Part shown: positions 6,677-11,850 of the stretch, piece by piece
How the letters are laid out: each line of letters begins with the position of its first letter
How positions within the stretch are numbered: the stretch's first letter is position 1
The notes under the pieces: model-generated
Databases searched by the model: none
What the model was told of the DNA's origin: nothing
The model's input: only the letters and a program-made list of their open reading frames with translations
Made by a program: the position numbers and the translations under genes
Assembly (NCBI GenBank): GCA_902761395.1
Contig: CACWKJ010000029.1
Span: 1-11,850 of the forward strand
Source: an uncultured Elusimicrobium sp.
GTDB lineage: Bacteria; Elusimicrobiota; Endomicrobiia; Endomicrobiales; Endomicrobiaceae
Direction of reading: 5' to 3'
Length of the DNA: 11,850 nucleotides

Positions 6677-7711
6677 ATGAGTACTTATTTGATTACCGGC
6701 GGAGCAGGCTTTTTTGGATCAATATTGAAAGAAGACTTGTTAAAGCAAGATTGTATTTGTGTTTCAATAGACTTAGAGCCGGATACATATAGCCATAAAA
6801 ATTTTATACCAATTCAAGGAGATATAAGAAATTTAGAATTATTAAATAAACTATTTAGTGAATATAAATTCGATGCTGTATTTCATTGTGCAGCTTTACT
6901 TGCGCATGTTAGAAAAGATTTGAAAAATTTATGGACATCAAACGTTGATGGAACTAAAAATATTGCAGAATTTTGTAAAAGATATAAAGTACCCAAGTTA
7001 ATATTTATTTCTTCGAATTGTTTGTGGGCAAAAAACTTTGATTTACCTGTTAAAGAAGCAGAAGTACCTAATCCTGTTGAAATATATGGTAAATCTAAAC
7101 TTGAAGCAGAGAAAATATTACTTTCTTATAATGAATTTAAGACAATAATATTTCGTTCTCCAACAATTATGGATGAAGGCAGGCTTGGACTTCTTGGAAT
7201 TTTGTTCGAATTTATAGACGAAAATAGAAAAATATGGATGGTTGGAGATGGAAATAATAAATATCAATTTATTTATGCGAAAGATTTGTCAACTGCATGT
7301 ATTAAAGCTTTAAATTATAATAATACCGATGTTTTTAACATTGGTTCGGATAATGTGAAAACTTTTAATGAAGTTTATCGGTATGTTATAGATAAAACGA
7401 ACTCAAAATCAAGACTTTATCATATGCCAAAATGGTTCATGATATTGGGAATGAAAATTTGTTATACGTTAGGTATCTCTCCATTGGGTCCCTATCAATA
7501 TAAAATGATTGCCGAGAATTTTGTGTTTGATACAACTCATATAAAAAAAGAGTTAGGTTTTATACCTACAAAAACAAACGAAGAAATGTTATTGGTTGCA
7601 TATGAATATTTTCGGGATAATAAAGATAAAATTCTCAAAAGAAAAAATGTTTCTGCTCATAAATCTATAGCATCTATGGGAATAATAAAATTGATAAAGT
7701 TTTTTTCTTAA
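6677..7711 (+). CDS. NAD-dependent epimerase/dehydratase (extended SDR family)
   Basis: A 344-residue extended short-chain dehydrogenase/reductase, probably acting on a nucleotide-sugar for surface glycan synthesis. The Rossmann motif TGGAGFFG (7-14) and an acidic residue after strand 2 (Asp32) fit NAD(H). GDI (48-50) marks the adenine-binding turn. The catalytic set is Ser112/Ser113 (ISSN), Tyr137 and Lys141 (YGKSK), and FRSPTI (159-164) follows. The substrate cannot be assigned: it could be a UDP-sugar 4-epimerase or a dehydratase or reductase. The ribosome-binding site AGGGAG (6661-6666) fixes the start 10 bases downstream. The gap to the upstream membrane-protein gene is 17 bases, so both are likely one transcript. 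No terminator is visible before dapB. Confidence 0.85.
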   Translation: MSTYLITGGAGFFGSILKEDLLKQDCICVSIDLEPDTYSHKNFIPIQGDIRNLELLNKLFSEYKFDAVFHCAALLAHVRKDLKNLWTSNVDGTKNIAEFCKRYKVPKLIFISSNCLWAKNFDLPVKEAEVPNPVEIYGKSKLEAEKILLSYNEFKTIIFRSPTIMDEGRLGLLGILFEFIDENRKIWMVGDGNNKYQFIYAKDLSTACIKALNYNNTDVFNIGSDNVKTFNEVYRYVIDKTNSKSRLYHMPKWFMILGMKICYTLGISPLGPYQYKMIAENFVFDTTHIKKELGFIPTKTNEEMLLVAYEYFRDNKDKILKRKNVSAHKSIASMGIIKLIKFFS

Positions 7712-7734
7712 TATGTAAAAAACTAAAAAGGCAT

Positions 7735-7764
7735 TTGTCGACACAATAATAAATTTTGTAAAAT
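7735..7764 (+). promoter_or_regulatory. Candidate dapB promoter
   Basis: TTGTCG (7735-7740), an 18-base spacer, then TAAAAT (7759-7764) preceded by TTG. Transcription would begin near 7771, just before an inverted repeat, leaving a leader of about 68 bases. This would let dapB be expressed apart from the glycan genes upstream. Confidence 0.35.
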
Positions 7765-7772
7765 AGTCGCAG

Positions 7773-7813
7773 ATGTATATTAGGTATCAGTGCATAAAAC
7801 TTTAAATATACAT
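7773..7813. promoter_or_regulatory. 9-bp inverted repeat in the dapB leader
   Basis: ATGTATATT (7773-7781) and AATATACAT (7805-7813) are exactly complementary, separated by 23 bases. The pair sits between the candidate promoter and the ribosome-binding site. It could be a weak RNA hairpin or an operator. All-but-two A/T content makes chance more likely than for GC-rich palindromes. Confidence 0.3.
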
Positions 7814-7826
7814 TGTAAATTATAAA
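7813..7826 (+). promoter_or_regulatory. TTGTAAATTATAAA element upstream of dapB
   Basis: Same motif as before icd, ackA and dapA, and identical over 16 bases (TTGTAAATTATAAATT) to the dapA copy. Here it abuts the ribosome-binding site GGAGG (7829-7833). If it were a -10 box, transcription would start inside that site. This copy therefore argues for a role other than, or besides, a promoter. Confidence 0.35.
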
Positions 7827-7838
7827 TTGGAGGTTAAT

Positions 7839-8615
7839 ATGTCTAATATAATAGTTTGTGGTGCATGTGGCAGAATGGGTAGCGCAATAATAAATATGGC
7901 AAAACAAGATAAAGATTTTAATATAGTTGCAGGAACGGAAATAGATTCTTCCCCTTCGATAGGTAATAAAAATCCTTTAATAGTAAAATCGAGTGATATG
8001 GAATCTGTAGTAAATGCAGGAGATATAATAATAGATTTTACAATTGCATCAAACACAATGAGAAACGTGGAAATTGCTCTTAAAAAAAATGCAAAACTTG
8101 TTATAGGAACAACAGGATTAACGGACGAAAATAAAGAAGTGTTAAAAAAAGCGGGGGAAAAAATTTCTATCGTTTTTGCTCCCAATATGTCTACAGGAAT
8201 AAATCTGTTGCTCGATATCGTTGAAAATATTTCAAAAAAAATTCCTAACTATGACGTAGAAATAGTTGAAATTCATCATAATAAGAAAAAAGATTCTCCT
8301 TCGGGAACAGCAATAAGACTTGCCGAAGCTGTTGCTGCAGGTCATAACAAAAGTTTGAATGATGTAGGGGTATACGGAAGACATGGTACTCAAACATTAA
8401 GAAAACCCGAAGAAATCGGAGTTCATGCGGTAAGATGCGGAGATGTTTGCGGAGATCATACCGTATATTTTGCAAGTGAAGGTGAAGTAATAGAAATATC
8501 TCATAAAGCAACATCAAGAGCTTGTCTTGTTGCCGGAGCATTGAGAGCTGCAAAATGGATTAACGATAAATCTGCCGGCCTTTATGATATGAGAGATGTT
8601 TTAGGTTTGAAATAA
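7839..8615 (+). CDS. dapB: 4-Hydroxy-tetrahydrodipicolinate reductase
   Basis: Reduces (dehydrates and reduces) hydroxy-tetrahydrodipicolinate to tetrahydrodipicolinate with NAD(P)H, the step after DapA. The protein is 258 residues from ATG 7839. The start is fixed by GGAGG at 7829-7833, five bases upstream; an in-frame TTG at 7827 overlaps this site and is unlikely. Domains: an N-terminal Rossmann fold with CGACGRMG (7-14), DFTIAS (66-71), IGTTG (89-93), APNMSTG (114-120), and a C-terminal catalytic domain with the signature EIHHNKKKDSPSGTA (144-158), in which His146 and Lys150 correspond to E. coli His159 and Lys163. All key residues are present. The next gene begins 9 bases after the stop with no terminator between. 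The nearest terminator-like hairpin is inside it, at 8751-8786. Confidence 0.96.
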   Translation: MSNIIVCGACGRMGSAIINMAKQDKDFNIVAGTEIDSSPSIGNKNPLIVKSSDMESVVNAGDIIIDFTIASNTMRNVEIALKKNAKLVIGTTGLTDENKEVLKKAGEKISIVFAPNMSTGINLLLDIVENISKKIPNYDVEIVEIHHNKKKDSPSGTAIRLAEAVAAGHNKSLNDVGVYGRHGTQTLRKPEEIGVHAVRCGDVCGDHTVYFASEGEVIEISHKATSRACLVAGALRAAKWINDKSAGLYDMRDVLGLK

Positions 8616-8624
8616 TTTTTATAA

Positions 8625-10736
8625 ATGTTAAATAATCTGATAAAATCTTTCTTTTATTCATTTATAATTTCTTTCCTTTTTATTTGTTGGAAAGTTTTAT
8701 CTTATGAAAAAGTAATAAATTATAGTTTTGTTTATAAATTTTTAGAATATACACAAGTAACATGTTTAGTGTTACTTGTGTTTTTTCTTTTAGTTTTGTT
8801 GATTGTATTTATATACATAAACAAAAGTGAAATAATAAATGAATATATATATAAATACAGATGGATTATAGCTGTTATTGCTTTATTCTTTTGTGTAACT
8901 TTTAAAATTTCCGGTTCAAGTATCGGAAGTTGGTCATATGTTACACAAGAAAAAACGGAAGATACAGATTTATTAGTAGGAGCAAACCGTTCGGTTCATG
9001 CAGATGAATATTGTGTTTATACTCCGCTGACAATCTCTCAATTCTATAACAAGAATCAAAAATATCCGTATTTTAGTGATACTCTCAGAGCAACCAAAAC
9101 GGATACATTTATTGTTTATGGTCAACCCGTAAAAGATTTGTTGGTATTGTTTAGACCTTTCCATATACCATATTTGTTTTTAGATTTGGAAAGAGGTTTT
9201 TCTTTTTATTGGTGTAGTCGTATTATTGTGCTGTTTATGCTTACATTTGAATTTTTTATGTTGTTTACGAGAAAAAATAAATTGTTATCTTTTGTAAGTT
9301 CTGTACTTATAACTTTTTCTCCTACAATACAATGGTGGATATCGGTAAACTCTTTGGTGGAAATGATAATTTTCGGTGAATTGTTTGTGTTGGTTTTGAA
9401 TTTGTATTTGAACTCAAAATATAAATTAAGAATATTGTTTTGTGTTTTGTTGTCGTATACAACTTTTGCATATGCATTAACTTTTTATCCGGCATGGCAA
9501 ATTCCTTTTGCCTATATGTTTTCTGTTTTTGCAATATATTTAATTGTTGAAAATAAAGATAAATTTTGTATAAAAAAAGACGGAGTTATTTTTGTTTTAT
9601 ATATAATAATGTTGGCTTTGTTTATATATTTGCTTTTGTTAAAATCCGGAAACACAATTCACAATGTTATTTCAACAGTTTATCCGGGTAAAAGAATATC
9701 TAACGGCGGTGGCGGATTTCTTGATTTGTTCCATTATCCGTACACTCTTACTCTTACTTTAACCGCAGTTTCTTTTTATATGAATGAAGGAACATGGGGA
9801 TTGTTTACATCCTTTTTCGATTTTTTCCCGTTGGGAATTATATTCGCCGCAATTGTTTTATTTAAACAAAAAATAAAAAACAAACTTTTGATTTTTACTT
9901 TGTTTTTATATGCTTTTTTATTTTTGTACGTATCTTTTGGATTTCCGGAAATTATATCGAAAATAACATTGATGTCACATGTTACACCATTTAGATCTTT
10001 TTCCGTACTAAGCTTTATTAATTTGTTTTTGTTGATATATTCTTTGTCTTTGATTAATTTCAAATTTAATTTATTTAAATCTATAATTTATTCATCAATA
10101 TTGTCTTATATTATGATAACCGGTACTATAATAAGAAATACAAATTATTATTCTCATTATTTGTTAATTATTTTAATTCCGGTGGTCTTTTTTTCTTTTC
10201 TGTTTTTGTTTGCAGGGAAAAAGAAAAAGTTTGTTCTTATGGTATTATTAATATCTTTTTTTTGCGGAATGTTGGCAAATCCTGTAAGAGTAGGTCTAAA
10301 ACCTGTTCTAAATAATAGTTTGTTTACAAATATAAAAGAATTGACTACACAAAGCGATGGTAGTTGGATGGTTGAAAACTTATATTTTCCTGTAAATAAT
10401 TATCCGATAATGGCAGGTGCACCTACAATAAATTGCACAAATACTTATCCTAATTTGGATTTAATGTATAGTTTAGATCCTGCAAAAAAATATGAAAACA
10501 TTTATAACAGATACGGAAGTTTTATGTTTGTTGTTACTGAAGAAGAAACAAAATTTGAATTGGTAAATACAGATTTGTTTAATATATATATTAATGTGGA
10601 CGATATTATAAAATTAAATTCAAGGTTTGTGTTAACAAATAGAAATTTGGAACAGTTTAATAATTCAAAGATATCTTTTATAAAAATAAAAGAAGTTTGT
10701 GAATACAAAATTTATGAAATAAAATATCTTTCCTGA
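8625..10736 (+). CDS. Large polytopic membrane protein, possible GT-C-like surface-glycan enzyme
   Basis: A 703-residue integral membrane protein with more than ten hydrophobic segments between residues 8 and about 560, then a soluble C-terminal region of about 140 residues. After the third hydrophobic segment a long outer loop carries GANRSVHADEYCVYTPLTISQ (119-139), whose Asp127-Glu128 pair recalls the catalytic acidic motif of GT-C enzymes. SPTIQWW (232-238) and FYPAWQIPF are also notable. The C-terminal pattern (RFVLTNRNLEQ near 670) resembles large YfhO-like membrane proteins of glycan clusters. I recognise the type but not the exact family or substrate. It starts 9 bases after dapB without a recognisable Shine-Dalgarno. 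A perfect terminator-like hairpin lies in codons 43-53. It converges on a sugar transferase gene, supporting a surface-glycan role. Confidence 0.7.
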   Translation: MLNNLIKSFFYSFIISFLFICWKVLSYEKVINYSFVYKFLEYTQVTCLVLLVFFLLVLLIVFIYINKSEIINEYIYKYRWIIAVIALFFCVTFKISGSSIGSWSYVTQEKTEDTDLLVGANRSVHADEYCVYTPLTISQFYNKNQKYPYFSDTLRATKTDTFIVYGQPVKDLLVLFRPFHIPYLFLDLERGFSFYWCSRIIVLFMLTFEFFMLFTRKNKLLSFVSSVLITFSPTIQWWISVNSLVEMIIFGELFVLVLNLYLNSKYKLRILFCVLLSYTTFAYALTFYPAWQIPFAYMFSVFAIYLIVENKDKFCIKKDGVIFVLYIIMLALFIYLLLLKSGNTIHNVISTVYPGKRISNGGGGFLDLFHYPYTLTLTLTAVSFYMNEGTWGLFTSFFDFFPLGIIFAAIVLFKQKIKNKLLIFTLFLYAFLFLYVSFGFPEIISKITLMSHVTPFRSFSVLSFINLFLLIYSLSLINFKFNLFKSIIYSSILSYIMITGTIIRNTNYYSHYLLIILIPVVFFSFLFLFAGKKKKFVLMVLLISFFCGMLANPVRVGLKPVLNNSLFTNIKELTTQSDGSWMVENLYFPVNNYPIMAGAPTINCTNTYPNLDLMYSLDPAKKYENIYNRYGSFMFVVTEEETKFELVNTDLFNIYINVDDIIKLNSRFVLTNRNLEQFNNSKISFIKIKEVCEYKIYEIKYLS
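8751..8786 (+). terminator. Terminator-like hairpin inside the 703-residue membrane-protein gene
   Basis: ACACAAGTAACA (8751-8762), loop TGTTTAG, TGTTACTTGTGT (8770-8781): a perfect 12-bp stem followed by a T-tract (8781-8786). It lies 126-161 bases into the frame and 135 bases after the dapB stop. By shape it is a canonical Rho-independent terminator, although it encodes part of a membrane segment (TQVTCLVLLVF). It probably limits read-through from dapB. Termination is inferred, not shown. Confidence 0.55.
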
Positions 10737-10768
10737 TTACTAATTGCCGTTTTATCTATATAAATATT

Positions 10769-10789
10769 AAAACTGCCTTTGGCAATTTT
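10769..10789. terminator. Bidirectional terminator between convergent genes
   Basis: AAAACTGCC (10769-10777), loop TTT, GGCAATTTT (10781-10789): a 9-bp stem with one C/A mismatch, A-rich on the left and T-rich on the right, so it can work on both strands. A longer fold using AATTGCCGTTTTA (10742-10754) is also possible. It overlaps the stop codon of the minus-strand gene and lies 33 bases past the plus-strand stop. Confidence 0.6.
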
Positions 10790-11850
10790 AATAAGCTCCC
10801 TTGTGAAATATAACAACAACAATTGTTTTTAACAATATTTTTATGTCGAGATTTAAAGACCAATTATCGACATAAAATATTTCAAGCTCCAATCTTTTTT
10901 CATCGTTGAGTAAACTCCTTCCGGACACCTGCCATAGTCCGGTTATGCCGGGTAAAACCTTAAACATTTTTTTATAGCTGTAATTATGATAATTATTCTT
11001 TATTTGTTCTAATTCCCATTTAACTATAGGTCTTGGTCCTACAAGAGACATTTCTCCCTTCAATACATTAAAGAGTTGTGGCAATTCATCTATGCTGTAT
11101 TTTCTTATAAATTTCCCTATTCTTGTTACTCTGGAATCATCTTCCAATTTTAAAAACATTTTGTTTTGTTGTAAACTGTTCTCTGTTAATGCATTAGTTT
11201 TTTTATCCGCATTATCAACCATGCTTCTGAATTTATAACAATAAAATTCTTTTTCGTTAAATCCTACTCTCAAATGCTTAAAAAATACAGATCCCTTACT
11301 TTCTAATTTTATACAAATTGCAATGATTATAAATACAGGAGACAAAATAATCAATAATATTACAGAAAAAATAATATCTAAAATCCTTTTCAAAAAATAA
11401 TCAAAATCTCTTACGGGGTTAGATATTAATAATATAACAGGAATACCTAAAGTATCATCCAATACTATTTTATCTTTAGTCATTTGAACTTCGTTCGGCA
11501 AAATTTTTATATCAATGTCGTTCGTTTGTGCCCAATCGCATAAAGACAAAAACTCTTCGTCTTTTATCGAATAATTGGTGATAATAATTTCTTTTATGTT
11601 TTTTTTGATAGATAGAAATTTTAGTTTTTCCATGTTTTCCGTTTCTATTTGATAAGGATAATAAAAAACTTTGTTTATATAGTAATTATTGAATATCTTT
11701 TTATATTTACGAACATTTTTGCCTATTACAAGCAGATTATTTCTTATATTGAGTTTATATACAACATATGCACTTAATCTTTTAAAAATATACCTGAAAA
11801 TCAATGTCAGAAATATTAAGTTTATTGTCATAAAAGATATTAATAATCGA
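10788..11850 (-). CDS. Undecaprenyl-phosphate sugar-phosphate transferase (bacterial sugar transferase), 5' end outside window
   Basis: Initiates a surface polysaccharide by moving a sugar-1-phosphate from a nucleotide-sugar to undecaprenyl phosphate at the inner membrane. The frame stays open past the first in-window Met (11831) to the edge, reading RLLISF before it. The usual N-terminal membrane segments are therefore missing and the gene is partial. Counting from that Met, residues 31-115 form a Rossmann-like central domain (LLVIGKN), and the catalytic domain starts with KRILDIIFS (148-156) and a membrane hairpin (150-175). The transferase motifs follow: KLESKGSVFFKHLRVG (175-190), KFRSM (200-204), TRIGKFIRKYSIDELPQLFN (236-255), SLVGPRP (262-268), PGITGLWQVSGRS (294-306) and the typical C-terminal GAY. 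The sugar is unknown. It is convergent with the upstream membrane-protein gene and shares a terminator with it. Confidence 0.93.
   Translation of the reverse strand, partial: RLLISFMTINLIFLTLIFRYIFKRLSAYVVYKLNIRNNLLVIGKNVRKYKKIFNNYYINKVFYYPYQIETENMEKLKFLSIKKNIKEIIITNYSIKDEEFLSLCDWAQTNDIDIKILPNEVQMTKDKIVLDDTLGIPVILLISNPVRDFDYFLKRILDIIFSVILLIILSPVFIIIAICIKLESKGSVFFKHLRVGFNEKEFYCYKFRSMVDNADKKTNALTENSLQQNKMFLKLEDDSRVTRIGKFIRKYSIDELPQLFNVLKGEMSLVGPRPIVKWELEQIKNNYHNYSYKKMFKVLPGITGLWQVSGRSLLNDEKRLELEIFYVDNWSLNLDIKILLKTIVVVIFHKGAY

Noticed and set aside
7698..7724. AGTTTTTT...AAAAAACT inverted repeat at the end of the epimerase gene as a terminator
   Set aside because: The stem is only A-T pairs plus one G-C, with the T-run on the wrong side and no U-tract after it. 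It is expected by chance in this composition.
7827..7838. TTG start giving a four-residue longer DapB
   Set aside because: The TTG overlaps the ribosome-binding site GGAGG, and ATG 7839 has ideal spacing and a standard DapB N-terminus.
7712..7838. Lysine riboswitch upstream of dapB, and likewise upstream of lysA and dapA
   Set aside because: The available leaders are under 130 bases and lack the multi-helix junction of the lysine aptamer.

Overview
The window is a strongly AT-rich bacterial stretch. It carries central metabolism, lysine/diaminopimelate biosynthesis and cell-surface glycan genes. Arg codons are mostly AGA, a tRNA-Ala lacks an encoded CCA, and small palindromic repeats of the TTGTCAT...CTTGA...GAAT type occur twice. 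Two housekeeping genes look damaged: lysA is frameshifted and icd appears to have lost a short segment in frame. This combination suits a host-associated anaerobe undergoing gene erosion. An Endomicrobia/Elusimicrobiota-like bacterium is my guess from gene style only; the sequence does not prove it.

Layout: 120-1130 encodes a short isocitrate dehydrogenase (icd), closed by a strong 15-bp terminator. A probable promoter then precedes acetate kinase (ackA, 1295-2506), followed at once by tRNA-Ala(GGC). A 312-base gap (2613-2924) holds three palindromic or repeat elements and a good promoter for lysA. lysA (2925-4156) is broken by a loss of about 10 bases just before the PLP-lysine motif. dapA follows after a second copy of the palindromic repeat. 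A GT-C-type membrane glycosyltransferase (5139-6659) and an SDR epimerase/dehydratase (6677-7711) sit between dapA and dapB (7839-8615). dapB is followed 9 bases later by a 703-residue polytopic membrane protein (8625-10736). The right end carries a convergent undecaprenyl-phosphate sugar-phosphate transferase on the minus strand, cut by the window edge. A bidirectional terminator separates the last two genes.

How it fits together: DapA and DapB make tetrahydrodipicolinate on the way to meso-diaminopimelate, needed for peptidoglycan. With lysA broken, the pathway could still feed the cell wall while lysine itself must come from outside. The interleaved genes look like parts of a surface-polysaccharide pathway: an initiating sugar transferase, a sugar-nucleotide enzyme, a GT-C transferase and a large membrane protein.

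The most striking unexplained structure is a matched pair of perfect 12-bp hairpins with T-tracts, shaped exactly like intrinsic terminators. They lie inside the first 130-200 bases of the two membrane-protein genes. Each of those genes starts 9-13 bases after a dap gene and has no recognisable Shine-Dalgarno site. This suggests that dapA and dapB transcription ends, or is conditionally attenuated, within the next reading frame.
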